A stretch of DNA of 64,000 nt from NCBI GenBank assembly GCA_947649125.1, contig CANSQL010000003.1:1-64000 (forward strand), read 5' to 3'. Under the pieces are notes generated by a model, which was not told the DNA's origin, searched no databases, and worked only from the letters and a program-made list of their open reading frames with translations. The stretch's first letter is position 1, and each line of letters opens with the position of its first letter. Positions 42,061-52,455 of the stretch are shown in pieces. Made by a program: the position numbers and the translations under genes. The stretch is from an uncultured Erysipelotrichaceae bacterium. Its GTDB lineage: Bacteria > Bacillota_I > Bacilli_A > Erysipelotrichales > Erysipelotrichaceae.

Positions 42061-43923
42061 TTAGCCTTCCTTGTTTAAGACTTCTCCTGCAGGTGCAGCT
42101 TCATTTTGGGGATGAGCAGTCTTTGTTGTCCTTGTGTTGGCATTTGCGCGGCTGTTTCTTATCGCTGCCATCTGTTCCATCGCTTTTTTCGAATTTAAGA
42201 TAACCGGAATCACGATCGGATTACGATGGGTTTTATGCCATAAGAACGGCTCCAATGCACCGCGAATCGTATTTTTCAGTTCGGAGAATGTAGTTCGTTG
42301 GGCCATTTTTGTCTTTAATGCTTGATATACGACTTGTTCCGCTTCCTTTAATAAGCCTTGACTGTCCTTGATAAAGACAAAACCGCGTGATACGATGACC
42401 GGTTTACATAAAATTCTGTTTTCAGAGGAATCGATAGCGGTAACGACCGCAACCAATCCGTTATTGGCTAAGATATTGCGATCCTTCAATACCGCAGTAG
42501 AAACACCGCTGATATCATTGCCGTCGACATAAATATCGTCGGCCTGAATGCGATAAGAGGATTGGAAAACCCTGTGATCGCGCATGATCAATACATCACC
42601 GTTTGCGCAGGTAAAGATATTTTCCTCCGGCAGACCTGTTGCCATTGCCGTTTCCATATGCTGCTTCAGCATTTTATATTCACCGTGAATCGGCATAAAA
42701 TACTTTGGCTTGATGAGCTGCAGCATCAGCTTTTGTTCCTCTTGAGAAGCATGTCCCGTTGTATGCAGATTCGTTAAAACCGATTTTGTCAGTACGTTTG
42801 CGCCGGCACGAAACAGCTTGTTTACGACATGATTGACACTGGCTCCGTTACCCGGAATCGGGGAAGAGGAGAATACGACGGTATCTCCCGGAATCAGCTT
42901 GATATAGCGATGGGTTCCGGAAGCAATTCTTGAAAGGGCAGCGAGCGGCTCACCCTGACTTCCGGTACATACGATACATACTTTATTGGCCGGTACATGA
43001 TTCAGTTGGTCGGGAGTGATAAAGTGCTGTTCTCCGACCTTGATCGTACCGAGTTTTCTGCCGATCGTAACGACATTTTCCATACTGCGGCCGAAGATGA
43101 TCACCTTTCGTCCGCAGGCTACCGCTGCTTCTAATATTTGTGCCACACGATGTACGTTTGACGCAAAGGTTGCGACAATTAAGCGTCCCTTTGTTTTACG
43201 TGTGATATCTAAAATCTCATTTGCGACCTTTTTTTCCGAAATGGAGAAATCCTCAACACCGGAATTGGTAGAATCACTCATCAGCATCGTTACACCGATT
43301 TGTCCGATATAAGCCATAATTTGATAATCGGCATTGGTTCCTACCGGTGTAAGATCAAACTTAAAATCGCCGGTGTGGACAACGCGCCCGTTCGGGGTAT
43401 TGATTAAAATGCCCAAGGAATCGGGAATCGAATGTACCGTATTAAAGAAGCCGCATGTGAAATGCTCCGTCTTTACACTGGAAGTACTGTTGATTTCATG
43501 AATTCTGACAGTTCTTAACAGCTTGCGTTCCTCCAGTTTTTTATTGATTAAAGAAATCGCAAAACGCGGCGCATAAATATCAGCGATTTCCACTGTTTTC
43601 AATAAAAAGGGAATACCGCCGATATGATCCTCATGTCCGTGTGTGATGATCAATATTTTTTTCTTGGCCTTGTTTTTCACTAAATGTGCATAATCAGGTA
43701 TTACATAGTCAACACCGAGTAAATTTTCCTCAGGAAAACGTACTCCGGAATCCACGATCAAAATTTCATTTTCGTGCTCGAAGCAGTACATATTTTTGCC
43801 GACCTCACCCAGACCGCCTAAAGCATATACAAGCGTGTCGCTGCGTTTATGGTCGATATGATGATAATTGTTTTTATTGTTCCCCGGAATTCTCGGCGCA
43901 TTATTTCGATAATTGTTGTTCAT
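42061..43923 (-). CDS. Ribonuclease J
   Basis: THGHEDHIGGIPFLL, HTGDFKFD, SGH-type C-terminal motifs (HTTGHASQEEQKLM). Confidence 0.93.
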   Translation of the reverse strand: MNNNYRNNAPRIPGNNKNNYHHIDHKRSDTLVYALGGLGEVGKNMYCFEHENEILIVDSGVRFPEENLLGVDYVIPDYAHLVKNKAKKKILIITHGHEDHIGGIPFLLKTVEIADIYAPRFAISLINKKLEERKLLRTVRIHEINSTSSVKTEHFTCGFFNTVHSIPDSLGILINTPNGRVVHTGDFKFDLTPVGTNADYQIMAYIGQIGVTMLMSDSTNSGVEDFSISEKKVANEILDITRKTKGRLIVATFASNVHRVAQILEAAVACGRKVIIFGRSMENVVTIGRKLGTIKVGEQHFITPDQLNHVPANKVCIVCTGSQGEPLAALSRIASGTHRYIKLIPGDTVVFSSSPIPGNGASVNHVVNKLFRAGANVLTKSVLTNLHTTGHASQEEQKLMLQLIKPKYFMPIHGEYKMLKQHMETAMATGLPEENIFTCANGDVLIMRDHRVFQSSYRIQADDIYVDGNDISGVSTAVLKDRNILANNGLVAVVTAIDSSENRILCKPVIVSRGFVFIKDSQGLLKEAEQVVYQALKTKMAQRTTFSELKNTIRGALEPFLWHKTHRNPIVIPVILNSKKAMEQMAAIRNSRANANTRTTKTAHPQNEAAPAGEVLNKEG

Positions 43924-44132
43924 AAGAGCCTCCTTCTCAGCACCTTATCTGACGTCTATTATAGCATACTTTTGTTGATTTCATATGCTTTTGGACTGAA
44001 AAAAATGAAAATTAAGGCAGATAGCGCTTACAACGGCTTTGATGATAATGCGATAAATTGAAATGGCTGATTGATAGCTGATAAGGCGGAGAGAGCGTGG
44101 AGCTTTGCTTTTATTTGTTTTACCGATAAAAA

Positions 44133-44160
44133 AGCATAAGCCTTAAAAGCCTATGCTATT
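44133..44160 (-). terminator. Terminator of def (minus strand)
   Basis: AGCATAAGCCTTAAAAGCCTATGCT with A tract on + strand. Confidence 0.6.
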
Positions 44161-44713
44161 CAATGACCAATGCCTCGCTGTCCTCTTTCCACGGGTTATC
44201 TGAATCAATGCGATCATAAAACAAGCGTCCGCTGAGATGATCGATTTCATGCTGAAGCACGATTGCTTCATATCCGCTGACCTTAAAGGTAACCTCACAG
44301 TTTTTCATAGCGTCAAATGCCTTTACGGTAATACGGGCATGACGAAATACATGACCCTCATGCTCATTTGCGACCGATAAGCAGCCTTCACCGTTTTTCA
44401 AATACGCATTTCGAACACTGTGGGAAACGATGCGCGGATTAACGAGTGCGTATTCGCTTTTACCGTCCTCACCGTAATCAATCGATACCGCAACAAGCTG
44501 CTTCAATACACCGATTTGAACGGCTGAAATACCTACGGCAGGTCGAAGATTCAATTCCCGTGCCTTGATCGGATCAATCGAATCCCGCACATGCTGCAGC
44601 ATATTCATCAACAGCTCGTGATCCTCTTTTGAAAGGGGCAGGGAAACCTTTTCACTCGGCTTGCGAATCAAGGGATCGCTGTCTTTTATAATCGTATCAT
44701 TGTTTATTAACAT
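44156..44713 (-). CDS. def: Peptide deformylase
   Basis: GISAVQIG, EGCLS, QHEIDH. Confidence 0.95.
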   Translation of the reverse strand: MLINNDTIIKDSDPLIRKPSEKVSLPLSKEDHELLMNMLQHVRDSIDPIKARELNLRPAVGISAVQIGVLKQLVAVSIDYGEDGKSEYALVNPRIVSHSVRNAYLKNGEGCLSVANEHEGHVFRHARITVKAFDAMKNCEVTFKVSGYEAIVLQHEIDHLSGRLFYDRIDSDNPWKEDSEALVIE

Positions 44714-44850
44714 CGGATATCCTCCTCACTGTCTATTATTTTACCTGTTCTGCGTCGGAAAGAAAAGTGATTTTTTAATTTTTCTCTTAAAAACATGTGT
44801 AGTTTATGGTATCATTAAAGCAAAGCAAACGAAAAGGAGGACAATGAAGT

Positions 44851-46029
44851 ATGGCAAAACAAAAATGGAAGCTTTCTTTAAAAATGCCGCGCAAATATGA
44901 TTTTTGGCTGCATCTGTCCTCATTGGTTTTGATTCTGTTCGGTTCTTTAATGATTTTATCAACAAGTGTCGGCAGTACCTCACAAAGCGATACGCTTGTT
45001 GTAGCGCGTGTCGTTTTTAAACAAACCGTGTTTGTGATCATCGGGTATTTCATGATGATTTTTTTAGCGAATAATTTTACAATGCTGAGAGTGCGAAAGC
45101 TCGGAAAGCTGATCGGCATTATCTTGATCGTTGCCTGTTTGTCCACATTGGCGTTTACGGCGGCCGGCGGTTCCAAAGCGTGGATTCGTCTCGGTCCGAT
45201 ATCCTTACAGCCGAGTGAGTTTGTCAAGGTATTTATGGTCGTGATGATTGCCGTATCGATCGAGGTTGCGGGAAGGCGCAATTTCGACTGGTGGACAATG
45301 ATCAAAACACCGTTTTTATTTTTATGTGCATTTGCGTTAATATTGATATTACAGCGTGACTTAGGTACACTTGTCGTTATCGGTATGCTTTCAATTATAT
45401 CGTTTCTGATACCGTCGCATAAAAATTTACGCAAGATTCAGCGGCTTGTGAAAATCGGATTGACGGTAGGCTGCGTCGGCGTGTTGTTTTTTATGACCCC
45501 TCCCGGGCTTGAGCTTGTGTCCAAAATACCGGTATTCTCTCATGTCGGAACTCGTTTTGCGAATGCGGTGAATCCGTTTTTGGATCCGTATGGGGTCGGG
45601 TATCAAAACGTTCAGGGGCTTGTCGGCATTGCATCAGGCGGCTTGATGGGCAAGGGAATCGGTCAGTCGCAACAGAAATTCGGCTTTTTGACTCAGGCAG
45701 ACAATGACTTTATCTTAGCGATCGTGATTGAGGAATTGGGCATATTCGGCTTAGCGATCATTGTTATCGGCTATACGATCATCATTCAGCGTTTGTTTCA
45801 TTATGCCTATCGCACCAAAAGCGAGGGCTATAAAATCATATTGATCGGTACGGCAATGTATATCTTCCTGCATTTCTTTTTGAATGTCGGCGGTGTCGGC
45901 GGCTTGATCCCGCTGACAGGTGTACCGCTCTTGTTTATCTCCAGCGGCGGTTCTGCGCTGATGTCGATCATGTGCGCGATCGGCATCTCACAGGCGATCA
46001 TTGCCAAGATTCGCCGTCAGGGAGAATAA
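44851..46029 (+). CDS. FtsW/RodA/SpoVE family peptidoglycan polymerase
   Basis: Multi-TM, KAWIRLGPISLQPSEFVKV, NDFILAIVIEELG, PLTGVPLLFISSGGSAL. Confidence 0.92.
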   Translation: MAKQKWKLSLKMPRKYDFWLHLSSLVLILFGSLMILSTSVGSTSQSDTLVVARVVFKQTVFVIIGYFMMIFLANNFTMLRVRKLGKLIGIILIVACLSTLAFTAAGGSKAWIRLGPISLQPSEFVKVFMVVMIAVSIEVAGRRNFDWWTMIKTPFLFLCAFALILILQRDLGTLVVIGMLSIISFLIPSHKNLRKIQRLVKIGLTVGCVGVLFFMTPPGLELVSKIPVFSHVGTRFANAVNPFLDPYGVGYQNVQGLVGIASGGLMGKGIGQSQQKFGFLTQADNDFILAIVIEELGIFGLAIIVIGYTIIIQRLFHYAYRTKSEGYKIILIGTAMYIFLHFFLNVGGVGGLIPLTGVPLLFISSGGSALMSIMCAIGISQAIIAKIRRQGE

Positions 46030-46164
46030 TAGAAAAGCATTCCGACGAATCGGAATGCTTTAAGAAAGGGAAGAGGAGAAACAAAGATTGGGGGGCGCAT
46101 CCTTACCGGATGCACTATTATGTTACCCGGGCTAATCGACTTTATACATGAGGAGTTGAAAAAA

Positions 46165-46713
46165 ATGCGAATTGTTGCAGGAACCTATCGATCACGTGTG
46201 ATTCAAGCCGTTGAAGGGAATTCCACAAGACCGACACAGGCTAAAATCAAAGAGGCAATATTTTCTCGTATCGGACCGTATTTTGACGGCGGAGTGATGC
46301 TGGATCTATTTGCCGGCAGCGGGAATATGGGCTTTGAGGCGATTTCCAGAGGCATTGACAGCGTCGTTTTCTGTGATTGCGGCTACAAGGCAATCCAAAC
46401 GATTGCGGCGAATGCGGCTGCGTTACAGGTCAAGGAGCAGTGCCGTATCATCAAAAGTGATTATGAGGCGCTGTTGAAGCAATTAATAAAAGCACAGGAA
46501 CGCTTTGATTTTATTTATATCGATCCGCCGTATCGAAAACAGCGTATCCATGAAATTCTGGCATTGATCGATGCACACGATCTGTTGAAGGAAAACGGTA
46601 ATGTCGTATGTGAAAGCCTAAAGGAGGATTCCTTTGCGGAAAGCTACGGAAATCTTTATCAGGTAAAGAACGTGAATTACGGAATCACGAAAATAACATA
46701 TTATAAGAGGTAA
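46165..46713 (+). CDS. rsmD: 16S rRNA (guanine966-N2)-methyltransferase
   Basis: RIVAGTYRSR, RPTQAKIKEAIFSRI, LDLFAGSGNMGFEAISRG, YIDPPY. Confidence 0.93.
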   Translation: MRIVAGTYRSRVIQAVEGNSTRPTQAKIKEAIFSRIGPYFDGGVMLDLFAGSGNMGFEAISRGIDSVVFCDCGYKAIQTIAANAAALQVKEQCRIIKSDYEALLKQLIKAQERFDFIYIDPPYRKQRIHEILALIDAHDLLKENGNVVCESLKEDSFAESYGNLYQVKNVNYGITKITYYKR

Positions 46714-46716
46714 TTT

Positions 46717-47193
46717 ATGAGAACAGCTATTTATCCGGGAAGCTTTGATCCGCTTACGATCGGTCATATCAGCATCATTAAGCGAGCTTCTGCATTATTT
46801 GATGAATTATATGTAGTGATATTGAATAATCGTGCTAAGCAGCCCTTATTTACCGCCGAAGAGCGTTGTCAGCTTGCGCAAAAGAGCTTATGTGAGCTTT
46901 CGGATGTAAAGGTGGTAAGCTATGACGGTTTGACTTTAGATTTTGCCCGTCAAGTCAATGCGTGTGCTTTGATTCGCGGTATCAGAAGCGGTATTGATTA
47001 TGAGTATGAGCAGCTTCAGGCATTATGTAATCGTCATATCGACGCAAAGCTTGAAACGATTTTTTTAATGAGTGAACCTGAATATGCGTTTATTTCTTCA
47101 TCGGCAGTCAAGGAATTCGCATCCTATCATCAAAGCTTAGACGGTTTAGTCAGTGATTGTGTAAAAGAGGCACTTATTCAGAAATTTAAGTAG
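46717..47193 (+). CDS. coaD: Phosphopantetheine adenylyltransferase
   Basis: AIYPGSFDPLTIGHISIIKRA; ISSSAVKE. Confidence 0.96.
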   Translation: MRTAIYPGSFDPLTIGHISIIKRASALFDELYVVILNNRAKQPLFTAEERCQLAQKSLCELSDVKVVSYDGLTLDFARQVNACALIRGIRSGIDYEYEQLQALCNRHIDAKLETIFLMSEPEYAFISSSAVKEFASYHQSLDGLVSDCVKEALIQKFK

Positions 47194-47253
47194 GTAAGCT
47201 TACAAATTATTTTGTATGTGATATACTTATAGCGAATAGGAGAGGTTGGTTTT

Positions 47254-48102
47254 ATGGATCCGATCAAATATACGGCACAAAAGCTGTTGGAGAAAAATAA
47301 ATTATTGTTTTTATTTTGTATTCTGTTTATTATGACGAGTCTGTTTCTTACATGTTATGTATTCTTCTTTCGTACCGTTACGATCGATGTGACAAAGCAT
47401 ATCGATATTGAATACAGCGGTGAAAGCGGAGAAGCAACTGTGACGGTAAGCAACAATGCCTATAATCTGAATCAACGAACACAGGAGTTTTTGGATTCCA
47501 TCTCTTATCAGGTAACGCCGAAAAGCAAGCTGACAAACGGTACAAAGCTTCAAATAGTCGCAAAGTATGATGAAAATCTTATGAATAAGTATCATATCAA
47601 GGTCATCAATGAAACAAAAGAAGTCGTGGTCGAGGGACTTCCCGAGCGTTTCGTTGAGGCAAAGGAAATCGATGCGGATTTTCAAAAAACAATGGATGTT
47701 TTTGCGAAGCGTTATTTTGAAAAAAACAGAGATGAAATCTTAAAGGAGGATTTCACTGAATTCTACAGCGGTTCTCATCGTGAGCTTGTGAACAATGAAC
47801 ATGTATATCGTGTGTTTTTAAAAGCCAATACGCATGATAATAAGGATAAGGTCGTTGATATTTATCGCTTGGTCGCAAAAGGGATGGTCAATATCTCAAA
47901 AGGCAAGGAGGAGCTTGTTGAGCAGGAGGCTGAGCTGTATTATATGATCACCTATGATGATATCAACAGCTCGCGTAAACTGAAGGAACAAAATGTTTTC
48001 GGAGAAAAAATCATCGGTATTGAAGTAGATTCACAGGAGAGCTTGACTCAAGTGCTGCACCAAAAATATTTGTTGAGCTATCAATTTTTAATAATTAAAT
48101 AG
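47254..48102 (+). CDS. Hypothetical single-TM membrane protein
   Basis: Intact ORF; TM near N-terminus. Confidence 0.7.
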   Translation: MDPIKYTAQKLLEKNKLLFLFCILFIMTSLFLTCYVFFFRTVTIDVTKHIDIEYSGESGEATVTVSNNAYNLNQRTQEFLDSISYQVTPKSKLTNGTKLQIVAKYDENLMNKYHIKVINETKEVVVEGLPERFVEAKEIDADFQKTMDVFAKRYFEKNRDEILKEDFTEFYSGSHRELVNNEHVYRVFLKANTHDNKDKVVDIYRLVAKGMVNISKGKEELVEQEAELYYMITYDDINSSRKLKEQNVFGEKIIGIEVDSQESLTQVLHQKYLLSYQFLIIK

Positions 48103-48163
48103 GCGAATGTTCGCCTTTTTTCATCTTTCGGATGCTTCTTCATATACTGGTAAGGGGTATCCT

Positions 48164-48394
48164 ATGAAAGAACTAAAGCTGAATCTGACACTTATTGCCT
48201 TATATTATCATCAAGTATTAATGAGGGATCTGTTTGAAAATCATCAGGGGCATGTGCTTGTATTAGATGAAAAGAAAGCACGGCTGTTGGCTTCCGTCAT
48301 TTTATCGGGTGTATATGATGAAGAAATCGCAGAGGAGGTATTAGGCATTCCGCTTTCGTTATTTCGTCAAATAAGAAAACATTTTATCAATTAA
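48164..48394 (+). CDS. Small hypothetical protein
   Basis: ORF with plausible ATG at 48164 after GGTAAGGGG. Confidence 0.5.
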   Translation: MKELKLNLTLIALYYHQVLMRDLFENHQGHVLVLDEKKARLLASVILSGVYDEEIAEEVLGIPLSLFRQIRKHFIN

Positions 48395-48395
48395 A

Positions 48396-48424
48396 AACAG
48401 CGACGATCATCGCTGTTCATTTTT
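48396..48424. terminator. Bidirectional terminator
   Basis: AACAGCGACGATCATCGCTGTT + T tract between convergent genes. Confidence 0.75.
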
Positions 48425-48832
48425 TTAATAAAGAGAATCTAAGTAAAGCAGCTCTGCCAATGCCTTTAGGTTTTGCGGCTCACTTTCGTTCATTTCAATT
48501 TTGAATGAATCGTTTTCATTATAGCGGGGAATCAGATGTACATGGAAATGATTTACGGTCTGTCCGGCAACCTCATTGACGTTTGATAAGATATTGATGC
48601 CGCCTGCATCCGTCATTTCCATGATGTTTTGGGCAATGCGTCTTGCGACTCGATATACCTCTAATGTCGTATCTTCATCACATAGAAGCATATGTGCGCT
48701 GTGCTTTTTCGGAATTACCAGTGTATGCCCTTTAGTAACCTGCGCAATATCCAAAAATGCCAAGGCAATACTGTCCTCATAGACTTTATGTACGGGAATT
48801 TTCCCTGATACGATATCACAAAAAATACACAT
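48425..48832 (-). CDS. HIT family protein
   Basis: CIFCDIVSGKIP, VNHFHVHLIPR HIT motif. Confidence 0.93.
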   Translation of the reverse strand: MCIFCDIVSGKIPVHKVYEDSIALAFLDIAQVTKGHTLVIPKKHSAHMLLCDEDTTLEVYRVARRIAQNIMEMTDAGGINILSNVNEVAGQTVNHFHVHLIPRYNENDSFKIEMNESEPQNLKALAELLYLDSLY

Positions 48833-48980
48833 ATGGTTACCTCCTGTATTCAATAGAATTTCATCTTGTGCTTATTATAACAGATTCCGGTTGATTGTAA
48901 AGCCTATATAATCATTAGTATGTTTTTTATGAAGCATTATTTTTTGAAAATCCTAAACAAGCGTAAATGCTTATCGGGAC

Positions 48981-49036
48981 TTAACATAGGCTTAACATAC
49001 ATCTGCTTTCACAATTAACATGCCGAATAGTATACT
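48981..49036 (+). promoter_or_regulatory. Putative PhoB/PhoP box and promoter upstream of pstS
   Basis: TTAACA at 48981, 48992 (11-bp spacing) and 49015; TATACT at 49031. Confidence 0.6.
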
Positions 49037-49080
49037 TCATGTGTACTGGGATACAGTATTAATTATCGGAGGACAGAAAT

Positions 49081-49905
49081 ATGAAAAAAACATTTATTAA
49101 AGTATCGGCAGGTGTATGCTTAATGATTGCAGCTATTGCAGGCTGTAAGAATGCAGCTGACTCACAGAACAATAAACAGACGGTATCAACCGACGGTTCT
49201 ACATCAATAGAAAAGGTCATCGGTTATCTAAGCGAAGCATATACGGAGACTCATTCTGATGTAACCGTTACTTACAATCCGACAGGCTCAGGTGCAGGAA
49301 TTCAAGCTGTAGCCGAAAAAAGGTGTGATATCGGACTTGCGAGCCGAAATTTGAAAGATGAGGAAAAATCTAATCTTAATGAAACGGTGATTGCCATTGA
49401 CGGTATTGCGGTGATCTTAAACAATGAAAATCCGATTGAAGATTTATCGATCGAACAGCTCGCGGCTGTTTATAAGGGAGAAATCACTAACTGGAAAGAG
49501 ATCGGCGGTGCTGATGCTCCCATCGTTTTAATCGGCAGAGAGGCAGCCTCAGGCACAAGGGACGGATTTGAATCAATAACCGGTACAAAGGATTTATGCA
49601 AATATGCTCAGGAATTAACATCAACAGGAGATGTTGTGCAGACAGTTTCATCAAATCCTAATGCCATCGGTTATGCTTCGCTTGCATCTGTTGGAGATTC
49701 TGTTAAAACTGTTGAAATTGAGGGTATAGAGCCGACGATTGAAACTATTCAAAGCGGAAAATATAAACTTCAGCGCAGCTTCATCTTTGTTACAAGAAAA
49801 GATGAAAAGTTAAGTGACAGCGCACAGGATTTCTTTGATTTTGCAGCAAGCAGTCAAGCTGATGATTTAATCGTTAAAGCAGGAGCAGTTCCTGTAAAAA
49901 GATAA
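49081..49905 (+). CDS. pstS: Phosphate ABC transporter substrate-binding lipoprotein
   Basis: Lipobox IAGC; DGSTSIEKVIGYL, YNPTGSGAGIQAV, REAASGTRDGFE. Confidence 0.92.
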   Translation: MKKTFIKVSAGVCLMIAAIAGCKNAADSQNNKQTVSTDGSTSIEKVIGYLSEAYTETHSDVTVTYNPTGSGAGIQAVAEKRCDIGLASRNLKDEEKSNLNETVIAIDGIAVILNNENPIEDLSIEQLAAVYKGEITNWKEIGGADAPIVLIGREAASGTRDGFESITGTKDLCKYAQELTSTGDVVQTVSSNPNAIGYASLASVGDSVKTVEIEGIEPTIETIQSGKYKLQRSFIFVTRKDEKLSDSAQDFFDFAASSQADDLIVKAGAVPVKR

Positions 49906-49908
49906 GGT

Positions 49909-50790
49909 ATGATAATGAAAAGCATAAAAAATAAAGTGCATGCAGGTGAAAAAGCGGTAAAACTGATATTTACATCGTGTGGTTTTCTAATTATAGGCTT
50001 CGTAATCCTTATCACGGTATTTTTACTTATAAACGGCATACCGGCAATCAGAGAAATCGGATTTCAAGACTTCTTTTTCAACAGTAAATGGGCATCAACG
50101 GCAGCTGATCCTTCTTACGGTATACTGCCGTTTATCATGTCCTCGGTTTACGGAACCTTAGGTGCAGTGATTGTCGGTGTGCCGATCGGTATAATGTGTG
50201 CAGTTTTCATTGCTAAGACAGCACCGCCAAAAGTGGCAAAGGCTGTAAGCACCGCAGTGGATTTATTGGCAGGCATACCGTCTGTTGTTTACGGTCTTTT
50301 AGGTATGATCATTATAGTTCCGTTTGTCAGAGAACTGTTTCATTTGCCTGACGGAGCGAATTTATTTTCGGCAATTCTTGTGCTGGCTGTTATGATTCTG
50401 CCTTCTGTTATTTCTGTGTCATCTACAGCGATAAGCGCTGTGCCTAAGGAATATGAGGAGGCATCGTTAGCACTCGGTGCCACGAAAACAGAAACAATTT
50501 TCAAAGTTACTGTTCCTGCCGCAAAAAGCGGAATCGTAACAGCCGTTGTTTTGGGAATCGGCAGGGCCATCGGCGAAGCAATGGCAGTTATGATGGTAGC
50601 AGGTAATGTGGCCAATATGCCGGGGTTATTCAAAAGCGTTCGTTTCCTTACAACGGCAGTTGCAAGTGAAATGTCTTATTCCGCGGGTCTGCAAAGACAG
50701 GCGTTGTTTTCCATAGCACTGGTATTATTTATCTTTATAACGGCAATCAATTTTATTCTGAATGTAACTGTGAAAAGAAATAAGGAGTAA
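49909..50790 (+). CDS. pstC: Phosphate ABC transporter permease PstC
   Basis: GVPIGIMCAVFIAK, GIPSVVYGL, ALGATKTETIFKVTVPAAKSGI. Confidence 0.93.
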   Translation: MIMKSIKNKVHAGEKAVKLIFTSCGFLIIGFVILITVFLLINGIPAIREIGFQDFFFNSKWASTAADPSYGILPFIMSSVYGTLGAVIVGVPIGIMCAVFIAKTAPPKVAKAVSTAVDLLAGIPSVVYGLLGMIIIVPFVRELFHLPDGANLFSAILVLAVMILPSVISVSSTAISAVPKEYEEASLALGATKTETIFKVTVPAAKSGIVTAVVLGIGRAIGEAMAVMMVAGNVANMPGLFKSVRFLTTAVASEMSYSAGLQRQALFSIALVLFIFITAINFILNVTVKRNKE

Positions 50791-50795
50791 GCATT

Positions 50796-51668
50796 ATGGA
50801 AGATAAAATTTCAGAGAAAAGAAAATTCAAAAATATGCTTCTGAATACGCTTGTATACCTTTGCGCAGGGATCATAGTATTGATGTTGACAGGAATCATC
50901 GGATATATCTTTTACAGAGGCTTGCCAAAGCTTTCGCTTGATTTCCTGACATCGGCACCAAGTCTTTTGAACGATACAGTCGGTATTTTGCCGAATATTC
51001 TGAATACGATTTATATTATTCTTATGACACTTGTTATCGTATTGCCGCTTGGCATAGGAACTGCAATATACCTGAATGAATATGCCGAAAATAAGAAGCT
51101 TGTCGGAGTGATTGAGCTTGCGACAGAAACCTTATCGGGCATACCGTCTATCATTTACGGCTTAGTGGGAATGCTGATCTTTGTGCAGTTTTGTTCCCTT
51201 GGCACAAGTCTGGTCGCAGGTGCACTCACCCTTGTTATTATGACCCTTCCTACGATTATCAGAACAACGCAGGAAAGTTTAAGGACGATACCGAACAGCT
51301 ATCGTGAAGGCTCACTTGCGCTCGGTGCAGGGAAATGGCATATGATACGCACGGTAGTTCTGCCTAATGCAGTTGATGGAATAGTAACGGGCTGTATTCT
51401 GTCGGTCGGCAGAATTGTCGGCGAAAGTGCTGCACTTATGTTTACGGCCGGAATGGCAAATAATATAGTTTACCTGTTTGAAAGCTTTCTTCCCGAAAAA
51501 GCAGGATCCACACTGAGCGTAGCACTTTATATGTATGCGAAGGAGCGCGGTGAATTTGAGATAGCTTTTACTATTGCACTTATTCTTATGCTTCTGACAT
51601 TCATTATTAATATATCGGCAAAGTTTGCAGGCAGAGCACTCAGAAAACGAAAGGAAAATGATGACTGA
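50796..51668 (+). CDS. pstA: Phosphate ABC transporter permease PstA
   Basis: [36 protein letters not shown]. Confidence 0.93.
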   Translation: MEDKISEKRKFKNMLLNTLVYLCAGIIVLMLTGIIGYIFYRGLPKLSLDFLTSAPSLLNDTVGILPNILNTIYIILMTLVIVLPLGIGTAIYLNEYAENKKLVGVIELATETLSGIPSIIYGLVGMLIFVQFCSLGTSLVAGALTLVIMTLPTIIRTTQESLRTIPNSYREGSLALGAGKWHMIRTVVLPNAVDGIVTGCILSVGRIVGESAALMFTAGMANNIVYLFESFLPEKAGSTLSVALYMYAKERGEFEIAFTIALILMLLTFIINISAKFAGRALRKRKENDD

Positions 51669-52413
51669 TATGATTAAATCTGAAAATCTCAATTTTTGGT
51701 ACGGCGGTAATCAGGCTTTAAAAAATATTAATATAGAAATACCCGAAAAGCAGATTACGGCACTGATAGGGCCTTCAGGATGCGGGAAATCAACTTTTTT
51801 AAAAACGCTGAATCGTATGAACGATCTTGTTGAGGGGGGGAGAATTGAAGGAACTATCTACATAAACGGTACGGATATATACAAAGATACGGATATAAAT
51901 ATTTTAAGAAAAAATGTCGGTATGGTGTTTCAAAAGCCTAATCCGTTTCCGATGAGTATTTACGATAACATTGCTTACGGACCGCGGATACACGGAATCA
52001 AGTCAAAATTCAAGCTTGATGAAATCGTGGAGCGATCTTTGCGGCAAGCTGCAATATGGGATGAATGCAAAGACCGATTAAGAAAGAGTGCACTCGGTTT
52101 GAGCGGCGGTCAGCAGCAAAGGCTTTGTATCGCAAGAGCACTTGCCGTTGAACCTCAAATATTGCTTATGGATGAGCCTACTTCGGCACTAGATCCGATT
52201 TCAACCGCTAAAATCGAGGAGCTTGCACTCGAATTAAAAAAAGATTATACTATAATCATTGTTACCCACAATATGCAGCAGGCGATGAGAATTGCTGATA
52301 AAACGGCCTTTTTCCTGCTTGGTGAAATGGTTGAATTTAATAACACCGAAAAGATGTTTCATCAATCCGATGATAAGCGGACAAAGGACTATATCAGCGG
52401 AAGATTCGGTTGA
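51661..52413 (+). CDS. pstB: Phosphate ABC transporter ATP-binding protein
   Basis: [37 protein letters not shown]. Confidence 0.95.
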   Translation: MTDMIKSENLNFWYGGNQALKNINIEIPEKQITALIGPSGCGKSTFLKTLNRMNDLVEGGRIEGTIYINGTDIYKDTDINILRKNVGMVFQKPNPFPMSIYDNIAYGPRIHGIKSKFKLDEIVERSLRQAAIWDECKDRLRKSALGLSGGQQQRLCIARALAVEPQILLMDEPTSALDPISTAKIEELALELKKDYTIIIVTHNMQQAMRIADKTAFFLLGEMVEFNNTEKMFHQSDDKRTKDYISGRFG

Positions 52414-52455
52414 ATAATCATTTCATTGGCTATAATAAATCGAGAGGTGCTTAAG

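Noticed and set aside
44005-44061. Short ORF MKIKADSAYNGFDDNAIN between rnj and def
   Set aside because: Only 18 codons, no convincing RBS, no conservation information.
44156-44713. Peptide deformylase motif 1 variant (AVGISAVQIG)
   Set aside because: Metal ligands (EGCLS, HEIDH) and Gln are intact; the variation is within what is seen in the family.
44787-45434. 215-aa minus-strand ORF opposite the FtsW/RodA gene
   Set aside because: Antisense shadow; the plus frame has clear FtsW/RodA motifs.
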